A stretch of DNA of 35,421 nt from Desulfovibrio sp. Its GTDB lineage: Bacteria > Desulfobacterota > Desulfovibrionia > Desulfovibrionales > Desulfovibrionaceae. Positions within the stretch are counted from its first letter, which is position 1. Every line of letters begins with the position of its first letter. The DNA lies in the NCBI GenBank assembly GCA_024692205.1, contig JAILMX010000233.1, positions 1-35,421 of the forward strand. The letters are read 5' to 3'. The notes below the pieces were generated by a model. That model searched no databases. It worked only from the letters and a program-made list of their open reading frames with translations, and was not told the origin of the DNA. A program made the translations under genes and the position numbers. This document shows, piece by piece, positions 7,826 through 17,392 of this stretch.

Positions 7826-10609
7826 TCAGGCATCCTCTTGGGGATCTTCACCCGTATTCTCCGTCCCCATGCGCTCCTTGAGCTGACGCTGCCGTTCGCG
7901 CTCGCACTCCTCCCGTCTGGCCCTGCGCATCTCCTCCACCTCTTCACGCCGTTTCGCCCGGACGCGGGCGAGGCGGGCCTCCTGATCCTTTTCGCGGCTG
8001 GTGCGTGCCTGTTCAAGCAGCTTGTCCCGACGGGAATCGAAGACGAGGGTCGTTCGCAAGGCGCCCAGGCCAATGGCCAGAACGCTCACCACCACGGAAA
8101 GCACCTTGAGGATGGACACCTTGTTTTCGCCGATATGCGCCTTGAGCCACCCCAAGTGCAGCGAATCGCCGAAATAGCCTATGGAGAGCACGGCGACCAA
8201 AGAAATCACAAGCCCGAGTATCTCGATGATGAGAAAGGTCTTGCCCATGATCATGGCGAAAAGCGTGCCGTCACGCACGAGCCGCAGCGTCTTGAGCTCT
8301 TTCTTCAGGCGGCGCAGCAACTTCTCTATTTCGGGCAAATGCTCCTCTGCCTTGCTGAAGGAATCCCTGTCCCGAAAATTGCTGGAATACGCCCAGTTAA
8401 TGATGGAAGCCGTCTGATTGAAGGTCTGGCTGAACTCCCTGAGGGCCGCAGGAAAGGGGAACCATGAGGCCTCGTCGCGCACGCGCTGCAGAATGTCCAG
8501 ATAGACACTGTAGCGATCCTGCAGGGCCTCCACGTCCTGTTCTATGTAGTCTTCGAGCTCTTCTTCCAGCTGCGGACGGATGTCGAAGACACGCAGAAAG
8601 GTCATGTAATTCTGGATGCCGCTCAGGCGCTCCAGCTCGGCAATCTTGGGGTCGAACTTCTCGCGGACGGGGTGGTCCGGCCCGAACCATTTGTCGAAGC
8701 GAGCCCTGAGCGCCTGGATGTGCGGAATTTCCGCCTCGGCCTTTGAACGGGCCTCTTCCCACAGGCAGTGCAGATAGGTGAGGATGTGAATACGCCCGCG
8801 CTCAAGCCCGGGGTCGAGCAGAAAATGGTTGAAATATTCCGGCCGCTCGCGGATCAATGAAAGGATGGTGTCGAGCATCTGCTCGGCGAAGCCCATCTTT
8901 ACGCGGCAAACGATAGCCCGGTAGCGGGCCTCCACATCGTCCTGCATGATGCGGGTCAGTTTCTGGTACTGCTGTATGGCCTCGCCGAAGCGGCCCATCT
9001 CCTCCAGGGCGCGCGCCGCCAAAAACTCGTTCCACGCCTGAAGGGCAATGTCGCCGGAATAATCGGCGGCCTCACGGAAGGCCTTAAGGGCGTGCTCCAT
9101 ATCACCCTGGAGAACACGGACGAAGCCGTGCAGGGTGGCCAGGCGCGCATCGCGCGGATGCTGCTCTAGCAGGTTCTCCATGCGCTGGTCGAGACCCGAC
9201 AGTTCGTCGGCCTCCGCATGGACTATCGTGTCGAGCACCTCCCACGAGATATGATCGTCCTTTTTCGGCAAGCGTTCGCCGGGGGAGGGTTCGCGGAAAC
9301 GTTTCAGCCAGTATTCCGGAATATTGCGCATCTGGCACAGTGGCACGAGGCCTGCGAGCGCGTTCATCAGGACGGCCGCATCGTCCTTGCCCGAGAGAAG
9401 CTTTTGCACCTCCCCGTTGCCTTTTTGAAGAAGCGCGTTCTCGATCTGGCGGAAGCTCGCGTTGATGACCTCCATGTCGAGCTCACCGGCCGCTTCCCAC
9501 ACATCGGTCCTTGCGGGGGGCATGGCCCGCGTGGGGCACTCGAGGGGGGAGTGGTTCGCCATACCGCAGAAGTAGCAGTCCACCCCCTTGCCCTCTTTGT
9601 CGTTCGTCAGGCTTTCGGCGATCATGAGGGGCAGCACCTCGTTGCCGCCCGTACGGTCGTCCAGAAGGATGTTGCACCAAGCGTCCATCGTCATCTGATC
9701 GCCGTGGAAGTGCAGATCGCGGATGATGAACCCCTTGCCCATAAGGTAGGCGTTCCGGTAATTCACATAGGGAAAGCCCGCGACGAGGCGGTCCCAGTGA
9801 AGATTTATCTTTTCGGGAAGGTCCCTGTTGAAATTCAGGCTCCCCCGGTCGATGATGACACTGACGCAGGGCACACCCTCCTCAGCGAGCTCCATGTCTT
9901 TCATGGCCGTCAGCCAGTCGCGCATGAAGGCGCGCAGCTTGAACAGGCTCTCGATGGAAAGCATGATGAAGGAGCCCTCAATGAGCGACTTGATCTTGTG
10001 CTCGTCGAGAAGAGCGTGCAAACGCACGGAAAGCGCGTCCCAGCCGGCCATAAACTCCTTGTCGACGGGGTTGCCGATGGGGTGGAGCACGATGAACCAG
10101 CTTTGCGTCGAGGCGAAGGGCATGCGTATGTCGACGACCGGCGTGTACCAGTTGGAACCGGCCATGCCCTGACGCCCCCGCTTCTGGGCGAACTCTATGC
10201 CCGGCATTTGCTTGCGGTCTTCGCAGCTCTTCGGGTGCACCCAGACCTCAAGCTTGTCGGGAACGATGATCTCCTGGCTCTGCAGGGACGCGTCGACATC
10301 AAGGGACGCCCCCCCCGCGCGATCGATGAGCAGACGACCGGGAAAGAGCTCAACGCTGACGGGCAGCTCGTTAAAATTGCCCCAGATGATGAAGCGGGCG
10401 AGCACGAGAAAGACGTCCTCGGTGAAGAAGAACCACAAGGCCTGATCCTCACCGCTGTAGACCTGCATGCCGCCGTAGTTGACGAGAGTCTGGTTTATGG
10501 CTCCGGGCAGGTCCTTCTGCCAGCACAGCCAGAGAAGATGCCCCATGGTGCCCATGCGGATCTGGGGAGGGTTTTTCACCCGCGGAAAAAGCTGTAGCAT
10601 CTGAGGCAT
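7826..10609 (-). CDS. Large TPR-containing membrane protein with CCHC zinc knuckle and charged C-terminal coiled coil
   Basis: 927-aa ORF with CYFCGMANHSPLEC (CX2CX4HX4C), TPR-like helices (LHGFVRVLQGDMEHALKAFREAADYSG; ALEEMGRFGEAIQQYQKLTRIMQDDVEARYRAIVC), two C-terminal TM segments, and an Arg/Glu-rich tail. Confidence 0.8.
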   Translation of the reverse strand: MPQMLQLFPRVKNPPQIRMGTMGHLLWLCWQKDLPGAINQTLVNYGGMQVYSGEDQALWFFFTEDVFLVLARFIIWGNFNELPVSVELFPGRLLIDRAGGASLDVDASLQSQEIIVPDKLEVWVHPKSCEDRKQMPGIEFAQKRGRQGMAGSNWYTPVVDIRMPFASTQSWFIVLHPIGNPVDKEFMAGWDALSVRLHALLDEHKIKSLIEGSFIMLSIESLFKLRAFMRDWLTAMKDMELAEEGVPCVSVIIDRGSLNFNRDLPEKINLHWDRLVAGFPYVNYRNAYLMGKGFIIRDLHFHGDQMTMDAWCNILLDDRTGGNEVLPLMIAESLTNDKEGKGVDCYFCGMANHSPLECPTRAMPPARTDVWEAAGELDMEVINASFRQIENALLQKGNGEVQKLLSGKDDAAVLMNALAGLVPLCQMRNIPEYWLKRFREPSPGERLPKKDDHISWEVLDTIVHAEADELSGLDQRMENLLEQHPRDARLATLHGFVRVLQGDMEHALKAFREAADYSGDIALQAWNEFLAARALEEMGRFGEAIQQYQKLTRIMQDDVEARYRAIVCRVKMGFAEQMLDTILSLIRERPEYFNHFLLDPGLERGRIHILTYLHCLWEEARSKAEAEIPHIQALRARFDKWFGPDHPVREKFDPKIAELERLSGIQNYMTFLRVFDIRPQLEEELEDYIEQDVEALQDRYSVYLDILQRVRDEASWFPFPAALREFSQTFNQTASIINWAYSSNFRDRDSFSKAEEHLPEIEKLLRRLKKELKTLRLVRDGTLFAMIMGKTFLIIEILGLVISLVAVLSIGYFGDSLHLGWLKAHIGENKVSILKVLSVVVSVLAIGLGALRTTLVFDSRRDKLLEQARTSREKDQEARLARVRAKRREEVEEMRRARREECERERQRQLKERMGTENTGEDPQEDA

Positions 10610-10795
10610 GTGACGTTCCTTTTGTGGCGCCCGCCCCTTCGCGGTATGCGCAAAGGGGGGAGGAAGAATGCGTCGTTAACCCTAGCAGATATTCATGCGG
10701 ACGAAAAGAGCGCCGGGGTCACTTTCTTCTTGAGAAAATCCCGTAAAAAGCCTAAAAAAGTTTTTTTTAAAACATTCTCTTACCAGGCCACTGTC

Positions 10796-11356
10796 ATGCC
10801 CATTGAAGTTCCCTTTTTCGACAGATCTCAGTCCTTCGACCTGCCCGACGTGGAAGACGCCAACATCGCCACCTTGAGCATCAGGCCGGCAAAGGTGGGC
10901 GACGTACACGGCATGTCGACCCTCATCAACAGCTACGCCGCAGAGAACGTCATGCTGGCGCGCGGCCCGCAGTACCTCTTTCAGCATCTGCAGGACTACA
11001 TGGTCGCCACCGCCAAGGCGAAGGGCGGGGACAAGGACTGCATCGTCGCTTGCGGAGCGCTCAACATCCTCTGGTCGGATCTCGCCGAAATCCGCTCCAT
11101 TGCGGTGCACCGGGCCTGCCAGCACTACGGCCTCGGGCAGAGGCTCGTGAAGGCCCTCATAGACCGTTGCCGCACCCTCGAGATACCGCGCGTTTTCGTC
11201 TTCACCCTGGCCGATCGCTTCTTCGCGCGCTGCGGTTTTCTCGAGTTCTCTCGCGACGAGCTACCGCCCGTCGTCTGGGCCGAATGCAGCAAGTGCCCGA
11301 AATTCTACCGCTGTGACGAAATCAGCATGATGCATGTTCTGGAGGAAACGTCATGA
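10796..11356 (+). CDS. GNAT-family N-acetyltransferase (N-acetylglutamate synthase-like)
   Basis: [46 protein letters not shown] ... [27 protein letters not shown]; immediately upstream of argF with ATGA overlap. Start chosen at ATG 10796, not the ORF-track start at 10610. Confidence 0.82.
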   Translation: MPIEVPFFDRSQSFDLPDVEDANIATLSIRPAKVGDVHGMSTLINSYAAENVMLARGPQYLFQHLQDYMVATAKAKGGDKDCIVACGALNILWSDLAEIRSIAVHRACQHYGLGQRLVKALIDRCRTLEIPRVFVFTLADRFFARCGFLEFSRDELPPVVWAECSKCPKFYRCDEISMMHVLEETS

Positions 11357-12366
11357 ACAGACTGCATGGAAAAGATTTTCTGAAGGAACTCGACTTCGAG
11401 CCCGAAGACCTGACCTACCTGCTCGATCTCGCCGCCCGCCTCAAGAAAGACAAAAAGGCGCATGCCGAGCGCCGGTATCTCACCGACAAGAACATCGTCA
11501 TCCTTTTCGAGAAGGATTCCACCCGCACCCGCTGCTCCTTCGAGGTCGCCGCCTATGATCAGGGTGCCCATGTGACGTATCTGGGCCAGCAGGGTTCGCA
11601 GATGGGCAAGAAGGAATCCATCGCCGACACGGCCCTCGTTCTCTCGCGCTTCTTCGACGGCATAGAGTACCGCGGCTTCGACCAGGCACGCGTGGAGACC
11701 ATAGCGAAGCACGCCGAAGTGCCCGTGTGGAACGGCCTGACCAACGAATGGCACCCCACCCAGCTTCTGGCTGACATGCTGACCATGCGCGAGCACTGCG
11801 CCCGCCCGCTCGCCGAACAGCGCATGGCCTACCTGGGCGACGCCCGCTACAACATGGGCAATTCCCTCATGCTCGGCAGCGCCATGCTGGGCGTGGATTT
11901 CCGCTCGATCGCGCCGAAGGCCCTGTGGACGAGCGACGAGGTCTACGAACAGGCCTGCACTATCGCAAAGAAGACGGGCGCGCGCATCACCCGCACCGAA
12001 AGTGTCGCAGAGGGCGTCAACGGCTGCGACTTCCTCTCGACCGACGTCTGGGTATCAATGGGCGAGCCGGAATCGGTCTGGGCCGAACGCATCGAGCTGC
12101 TCAAACCCTACGCCGTTAGCGTCAGGACCTTCGCGCTGACCGAGAACCCCGACTGTAAATTCCTCCACTGCCTGCCGAGCTTCCACAACCGTGAGACGAC
12201 CATCGGTGAGCAGATCTACCAGCGCTTCGGCATCGACCACATGGAGGTCGACGACGAGGTCTTCCAGTCCGAGCGCAACGTCGCCTTCGACGAGGCGGAG
12301 AACCGCCTGCACACCATCAAGGCCGTCATGGTGGCGACCCTTGCCGAGGAGGAGATAGCGCTGTAA
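11353..12366 (+). CDS. argF: Ornithine carbamoyltransferase
   Basis: [57 protein letters not shown] signatures. Confidence 0.95.
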   Translation: MNRLHGKDFLKELDFEPEDLTYLLDLAARLKKDKKAHAERRYLTDKNIVILFEKDSTRTRCSFEVAAYDQGAHVTYLGQQGSQMGKKESIADTALVLSRFFDGIEYRGFDQARVETIAKHAEVPVWNGLTNEWHPTQLLADMLTMREHCARPLAEQRMAYLGDARYNMGNSLMLGSAMLGVDFRSIAPKALWTSDEVYEQACTIAKKTGARITRTESVAEGVNGCDFLSTDVWVSMGEPESVWAERIELLKPYAVSVRTFALTENPDCKFLHCLPSFHNRETTIGEQIYQRFGIDHMEVDDEVFQSERNVAFDEAENRLHTIKAVMVATLAEEEIAL

Positions 12367-12396
12367 CAGCGCATCGTCCCTTTCTTCAGGCGGGGA

Positions 12397-12430
12397 AAAG
12401 CCCCGGCGTCATGCGGCGCCGGGGCTTTTT
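12397..12430 (+). terminator. Rho-independent terminator of GNAT-argF
   Basis: AAGCCCCGGCG tcatgcg GCGCCGGGGCTTTTT. Confidence 0.85.
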
Positions 12431-12609
12431 CATAACTTGCACCGTGTCCGACAACGGTGCAAGCGCCCGCCTTTTCCATCTACAAAATGCATCTGCGCGC
12501 CTGTCAGCCATCCTCATTGCCTAAGGATAGCTTTCGTCTGTCTGCAAGATGTGACTTTGGTGGCGGGCCTATTTTGCATTGAGGCATTGGCGACAGCGCA
12601 TGTGCATAA

Positions 12610-13653
12610 TCAATGCGCAATGCTGTCAATATGCTGATGCAGCAGCCGTGACATTTCAGCAGGCACTTCAGAAACCCAATGCCCTGTTGCCTCGGCTACG
12701 CCCCACGCCAATACGAAGGCAGCCAGCATGGAGAGTCCGACCAGAGGCCACGGCACGCGCCCCCCATGACCCGACGCATAGCCAAAGCGCATTGAAAGGC
12801 AATCCTTTTCAGGACAGGCAGCCAGACATTCCTGGCATCCGTTGCATTCAGTGCTGGACACTCGGTGCAGCCGATGCACGGCAATGCCCTGCGGGCATGC
12901 TCTGGCACAGCGGCGGCATCCCGTGCAGGCATCGGGGGATCGGCGCATGGCAAGGGGTGAAAACAATGAGAAGAGGCCCAGCAACGCCCCATAGGGGCAA
13001 AGGAAACGGCACCAGGAGGAGGGGATGAAGACGCTCCCCATGACCAGTAAGGCAATAATCACCGAGGTCGTTGAACTGGGCGGCATGAAGAACAGCAGCA
13101 TCTTCGTGTCGGCAACCATGTTGTATGGGGAATGCAGGAATGCATCTATCTCGTCCACGCTCATGCCTCCGGGCAGCACCAACCTCAGGAAAAAGCAAAG
13201 GAGCAGGTACTTTGGAATGCCAAGAAGCCATGCCAGCCAGCGGGGTGGGGTCACTGTCCATCCCAGCCGCCGTCCCAGCCGAAACAACCAGAAGGAGAGC
13301 GCGCCAAAGGGGCAGACGTACCCGCAGAAGCCCTTGCGCAGAATCAGAGCTGTGACAAGCGCCGTCACAAGGATGGCCAAGCCTGCCGGATGCACGGCAT
13401 CCCACTGCCCCGTTAGCAGCAGGCGCTTGAGGGCCAGAAGAGCGCTGATGGGCAAAAAGCCTTCCACCCCCGGCGGCCGAGGCGAAAAAGCCTCGCGCCA
13501 TCCTAAGAGCCATGCGGCATAAGCGATAAAGCGGGCCCCTACCCAAAGCACAGCAAGAAAAAAGAGTAGCTGTATGCCCCGGTGCGCCAGGGCGGCCCAA
13601 CGGAAGGGCGAGGGCTTGTCGGCAGAGTTTCCCTGCGTTCCGGCAGACATCAT
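12610..13653 (-). CDS. NapH/NosR-like membrane polyferredoxin (4Fe-4S binding)
   Basis: Multiple TM helices, GFCGYVCPFGALSF and CRFLCPYGALLG membrane Cys motifs, and two ferredoxin motifs CTGCRRCARACPQG and CNGCQECLAACPEKDC. Confidence 0.88.
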   Translation of the reverse strand: MMSAGTQGNSADKPSPFRWAALAHRGIQLLFFLAVLWVGARFIAYAAWLLGWREAFSPRPPGVEGFLPISALLALKRLLLTGQWDAVHPAGLAILVTALVTALILRKGFCGYVCPFGALSFWLFRLGRRLGWTVTPPRWLAWLLGIPKYLLLCFFLRLVLPGGMSVDEIDAFLHSPYNMVADTKMLLFFMPPSSTTSVIIALLVMGSVFIPSSWCRFLCPYGALLGLFSLFSPLAMRRSPDACTGCRRCARACPQGIAVHRLHRVSSTECNGCQECLAACPEKDCLSMRFGYASGHGGRVPWPLVGLSMLAAFVLAWGVAEATGHWVSEVPAEMSRLLHQHIDSIAH

Positions 13654-13657
13654 ATGT

Positions 13658-14317
13658 CTACCTCAAGGCAAATCTGTTTTTCTCCGTAGAGAGCAGACCG
13701 TCTTTCTGCATGCGCGAGAGCTCGGCGCTCATGGCGCTTCTGTCCACGCACAGATAGTCGGCGAGCTCCTGCCGGTTGAAGGGAATGGAGAACTCCGTGC
13801 TGCCCTGGCGGCGCGATTCCGCCCACAGGTAGGAGAGCAGCTTTTCCCGCGTGGAGCGGCGGCTCACATGGGTCAGCTTTTCGTTAAGCAGAAGGTTGCT
13901 CCTGGCGAGGTCGGCGAAGAGGTTGCGAATCATCTGCGTGTGGTGGGGGCAGGCGTTCGTGCAGGTCGTGAGGATGCGGCGCACGTCGAGCCACATGACC
14001 TCGCTTTCCGCGTCGGCGATGAGGCTGACGTCCATCTCGACATCGCCCGCGCAGGCGTAGTTCTCGGCGAAGATGCCGCACGGGGGGACATGCGCGCGCA
14101 GCTCGCGGTTGCCCATCTGGTCCTCATGCATGACGAAGAGGCTGCCTGAGAGCAGGAGGCCCAGCCCCTCCGGGCGTGAGCCCGCGTGCAGGACGTAGGC
14201 ATCCTTTCGATAGCTCTTCGTCCTGGCCTTAAGGCAGCCAAGCATGGGGGGGATAGCATCATCCTCAATGCCGGTGAAAAGCCGTACCCGCCGAAGTATG
14301 GGAAGATGGTTTTTCAT
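13658..14317 (-). CDS. Crp/Fnr-family transcriptional regulator
   Basis: cNMP-binding-like domain (YVLHAGSRPEGLGLLLSGSLFVMHED...GNRELRAHVPPCGIFAE), TNACPHH segment, and HTH FNRQELADYLCVDRSAMSAELSRMQKDGLL. Confidence 0.92.
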   Translation of the reverse strand: MKNHLPILRRVRLFTGIEDDAIPPMLGCLKARTKSYRKDAYVLHAGSRPEGLGLLLSGSLFVMHEDQMGNRELRAHVPPCGIFAENYACAGDVEMDVSLIADAESEVMWLDVRRILTTCTNACPHHTQMIRNLFADLARSNLLLNEKLTHVSRRSTREKLLSYLWAESRRQGSTEFSIPFNRQELADYLCVDRSAMSAELSRMQKDGLLSTEKNRFALR

Positions 14318-14330
14318 AGTTTTACCATTT

Positions 14331-14351
14331 TTGTTGTATTTATAACAGCAA
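14331..14351. promoter_or_regulatory. Palindromic operator candidate A in regulator/flavodoxin divergent intergenic region
   Basis: TTGTTGTATTTATAACAGCAA, near-perfect inverted repeat (TTGyTGTwAT / ATwACArCAA). Confidence 0.6.
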
Positions 14352-14373
14352 TGTTGTATCTAATCTACTACAT
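14351..14373. promoter_or_regulatory. Palindromic operator candidate B, adjacent to candidate A
   Basis: ATGTTGTATCTAATCTACTACAT, with 7 of 8 outer half-site positions matching. Confidence 0.5.
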
Positions 14374-14421
14374 TTGTACTGTCAGGTCAACATATCACGG
14401 TGTTGTTTCGGGAGAACAATC

Positions 14422-14925
14422 ATGCAGTCCTATGCCGCAGCGGTCATCTATTCTTCATGCACGGGCAACACCCGTTATCTTGCCGAGCGCCTCGCCGCCC
14501 GCTTCGCACTGCCGCTTTTTGCGGTGAAGAACGCCGGCGATGCGCCCCAGGACGTGCCGCTGCTGCTTGGCGCATGGACGCGACAAGGCGGCCCCGACAG
14601 CAGAATGGCACGATTCATAAGCGGCCTGAAGGGTCGTGACGTCTTTTTCTTCTGCACCATGGCCTCCTATGCTGATTCACCGCATGCTGCGCGTTGCCTC
14701 GCAAAGGCGCAGGCCCTTCTTTCGGAAGGGGGCAACCGCCTTCTCGGGCATTTCTTCTGCCAGGGGCGCCTGTCGCCCGCGATGCTCGCCCACAGCCGAC
14801 ACCCGATGACGCCAGAGCGGGCAGAACGACTGAAGGCGGCTGAGGCCCACCCGAACGAGGCCGACGCTGATGCGCTGACAGAAGCCGTGCGACAAGCATT
14901 CGCCGTGATGCCCGGCTGGAAATGA
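14422..14925 (+). CDS. Flavodoxin-family protein
   Basis: N-terminal FMN-phosphate loop VIYSSCTGNTRYLAERLA and flavodoxin-like pattern of hydrophobic strands. Start chosen at ATG 14422. Confidence 0.85.
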   Translation: MQSYAAAVIYSSCTGNTRYLAERLAARFALPLFAVKNAGDAPQDVPLLLGAWTRQGGPDSRMARFISGLKGRDVFFFCTMASYADSPHAARCLAKAQALLSEGGNRLLGHFFCQGRLSPAMLAHSRHPMTPERAERLKAAEAHPNEADADALTEAVRQAFAVMPGWK

Positions 14926-14966
14926 GAGCCAAAATTTTTCCAATTTGTTGTTTTTACAATATATAT

Positions 14967-14988
14967 GTTGTTTTATAAACGATACAAC
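14967..14988. promoter_or_regulatory. Palindromic operator candidate upstream of hcp
   Basis: GTTGTTTTATAAACGATACAAC (GTTGTwT ... AwACAAC), sharing the GTTGT half-site with the 14331 and 14351 palindromes. A perfect TTGT-TTTT-ACAA repeat lies just upstream at 14948-14959. Confidence 0.55.
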
Positions 14989-15084
14989 TTGTGCGCATGC
15001 CGGACATTCCATGCACGTTACGGGATGAATCGACGCGAAACGCAGAGATGAAAGAGCCCGCACGGGCGCTATCAATGACGGGAG

Positions 15085-16671
15085 ATGAAAGATATGGAAA
15101 AGGAAATGTTCTGTTTTCAGTGTGAGCAGACCGCGGCTTGCAAGGGCTGCACGGGAAAGGCAGGCGTGTGCGGCAAAAAGGCCGGCACGGCTAATCTTCA
15201 AGACGCTCTGACGGGCGCCCTGGTCGATCTCGCCGGTGCGGAGGCGGGCAATGCCTCGGCCAACGACGAAACCTATCGCATCATCATTGAGGGGCTTTTC
15301 ACGACGCTGACCAACGTCAGTTTCGACGATGCAGCAATCTCCTCGCTTATGGAAAGAACGAAGTGCGAGACGGCTCGCCTCTCTTCAGCTCTCGTCGATG
15401 CCTGCGACATCTCGCGGCTGTGGACGGGCGACGAGGACATACGTTCTCTGAAATCCCTGCTGCTTTTCGGACTTCGAGGCATGGCGGCCTATGCCTACCA
15501 CGCCCTCGTCCTGGGATATTCCGATGCGGCGGTGAACCGCTTCTTCTGCGAAGGCCTGCGCGCCGTGGGCGCTGACATGACTTTGGATGAGCTTCTTCCT
15601 CTCGTGCTCAAGGTGGGCGAGGTCAATCTGTCGTGCCTGGCCATGCTGGACAAGGCGAACACGACGGCCTACGGCACGCCTTCGCCCACGACGGTTCCCC
15701 TGAAGGTGGAGAAGGGGCCCTTCATCGTGGTGACGGGCCATGACTTGCGCGACCTGCGCCTGCTTCTGGAACAGACCGAGGGCCGTGGCGTGAATGTTTA
15801 CACGCATGGCGAGATGCTGCCCGCCCATGCCTACCCCGAACTCAGGAAGTTCGCGCACCTCAGGGGCAATTTCGGCACGGCATGGCAGAACCAGCAGAAG
15901 GAATTCGACGGCATCCCCGCCGCCGTGCTCTACACCACAAACTGCCTGATGCCCCCGCGCGCAAGCTACGCCGACCGCGTATTCACGACCGAGGTCGTGG
16001 GCTATCCCGGTGCCGTGCACATCGGCCCTGACAAGGATTTCTCCCCCGTCATCGAGAAGGCCCTGGCCCTCGGCGGCTATTCCGAGGACCGTGCCTTCAC
16101 CGGCATCAACGGCGGGGCTCAGGTGACGACAGGTTTCGGCCATGCCTTCGTGCTTTCTGTGGCGGACAAGGTTGTCGAGGCTGTCAAGAGCGGGGCCATA
16201 CGCCATTTCTTCCTGGTCGCGGGCTGCGACGGCGCCAAGCCAGGCCGCAATTACTACACCGAATTCGTCAGGCTGACGCCGAAGGATTCCGTCGTCCTGA
16301 CGCTCGCCTGCGGCAAGTACCGCTTCAACGACATGGATTTCGGCCGGATAGGCGAGCTGCCCCGCCTCATGGACATGGGCCAGTGCAACGACGCCTACGG
16401 GGCGATTCAGGTCGCCGTGGCTCTGGCCGGGGCCTTCGGCTGCGGCGTGAACGAGCTGCCGCTTTCCTTCGTCCTCTCATGGTACGAGCAGAAGGCGGTC
16501 TGCATCCTGCTGACACTTCTGCATCTGGGCATCAGGAACATACGCCTCGGCCCCACGCTGCCGGCCTTCGTTTCGCCGAACGTGCTCAAGGTGCTGGTCG
16601 AGAAGTACGCCATCGCGCCGATAAGCACGCCGGCAGAAGACATCGCGGCGCTCACCGCCAACGCGAAATAG
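15085..16671 (+). CDS. hcp: Hydroxylamine reductase / hybrid cluster protein
   Basis: MFCFQCEQTAACKGCTGKAGVCG N-terminal cluster; NGGAQVTTGFGHAF; LVAGCDGAKPGRNYYTEF; LTLACGKYRFN; GQCNDAYGAIQVA; LSWYEQKAVCILLTLLHLGI(R)NIRLGPTLPAF. Confidence 0.97.
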   Translation: MKDMEKEMFCFQCEQTAACKGCTGKAGVCGKKAGTANLQDALTGALVDLAGAEAGNASANDETYRIIIEGLFTTLTNVSFDDAAISSLMERTKCETARLSSALVDACDISRLWTGDEDIRSLKSLLLFGLRGMAAYAYHALVLGYSDAAVNRFFCEGLRAVGADMTLDELLPLVLKVGEVNLSCLAMLDKANTTAYGTPSPTTVPLKVEKGPFIVVTGHDLRDLRLLLEQTEGRGVNVYTHGEMLPAHAYPELRKFAHLRGNFGTAWQNQQKEFDGIPAAVLYTTNCLMPPRASYADRVFTTEVVGYPGAVHIGPDKDFSPVIEKALALGGYSEDRAFTGINGGAQVTTGFGHAFVLSVADKVVEAVKSGAIRHFFLVAGCDGAKPGRNYYTEFVRLTPKDSVVLTLACGKYRFNDMDFGRIGELPRLMDMGQCNDAYGAIQVAVALAGAFGCGVNELPLSFVLSWYEQKAVCILLTLLHLGIRNIRLGPTLPAFVSPNVLKVLVEKYAIAPISTPAEDIAALTANAK

Positions 16672-16694
16672 CGGCGGGTGCATTATCCTACGGG

Positions 16695-16718
16695 AGGCGG
16701 CCACGAAGGCCGCCTTTT
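16695..16718 (+). terminator. Rho-independent terminator of hcp
   Basis: AGGCGGCC acgaa GGCCGCCTTTT. Confidence 0.85.
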
Positions 16719-16792
16719 GCAGATGCAACTGCGATTTCCTCGTAGCCGCGCCCTTACGACATTTCTATGCCAATCAGAGAGGCAGCCACCCC

Positions 16793-17392
16793 ATGGACAG
16801 GAAAATCCCTCTTGCTCCTGAACGTTTCCTCAACCTGGAGGAAAACGACGTCATTTCGGCCATGCGCGACTTCGGCTCTTATCTGGACATCACTCCGGAA
16901 GATTTTCGCGTCGTTTATGCCAAGGCCTACGCCATAGCACGCCGCCGCTTTCTCACAGATATCACCGCCGCCGATATAATGTCCAATCCCGTTCTGACCG
17001 TGCCGGCTGACATGCCCTTGCGAGACGCCGTGGAATTTCTGGACGAGCACAATATTTCCGGCGCTCCTGTGCTCAATCGTGACGGTGAAATGGCCGGCAT
17101 AGTCTCGGAAACGGACATAGCCCGCATTACGGGGGGCACTCGCCGCCCATCGCCCATGCACTTGCTGCGAGCCGTGATGCGCCGAGAGTTCGACCTTGGC
17201 TGCCTTGACGAGCCCGTTTCCCATGTCATGACCAAGGAAGTTGCCTCAGCCACGCCGGCAACGCCCTTATCCATCATGATTGACACGATGGGAAAACGAA
17301 ACATCAACCGTTTGCCCGTGCTGGAATCTGGCAGTCTTGCGGGGATTGTCTCACGCACGGACTTGCTGAACACGCTGGGAGCGTTGCAATGA
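16793..17392 (+). CDS. Tandem CBS-domain protein
   Basis: Two CBS repeats: ADIMSNPVLTVPADMPLRDAVEFLDEHNISGAPVLNRDGEMAGIVSETDIAR and SHVMTKEVASATPATPLSIMIDTMGKRNINRLPVLESGSLAGIVSRTDLL. Confidence 0.9.
   Translation: MDRKIPLAPERFLNLEENDVISAMRDFGSYLDITPEDFRVVYAKAYAIARRRFLTDITAADIMSNPVLTVPADMPLRDAVEFLDEHNISGAPVLNRDGEMAGIVSETDIARITGGTRRPSPMHLLRAVMRREFDLGCLDEPVSHVMTKEVASATPATPLSIMIDTMGKRNINRLPVLESGSLAGIVSRTDLLNTLGALQ

Noticed and set aside
9218-10597. 459-aa + strand ORF opposite the 927-aa TPR/zinc-knuckle protein
   Set aside because: Antisense shadow of the more protein-like minus-strand ORF, with His/Val-rich composition typical of reverse-complement coding sequence.
12591-12627. GACAGC...GCTGTC hairpin over the end of the polyferredoxin gene as a terminator
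   Set aside because: Imperfect stem with internal mismatches and no U-tract on either strand.
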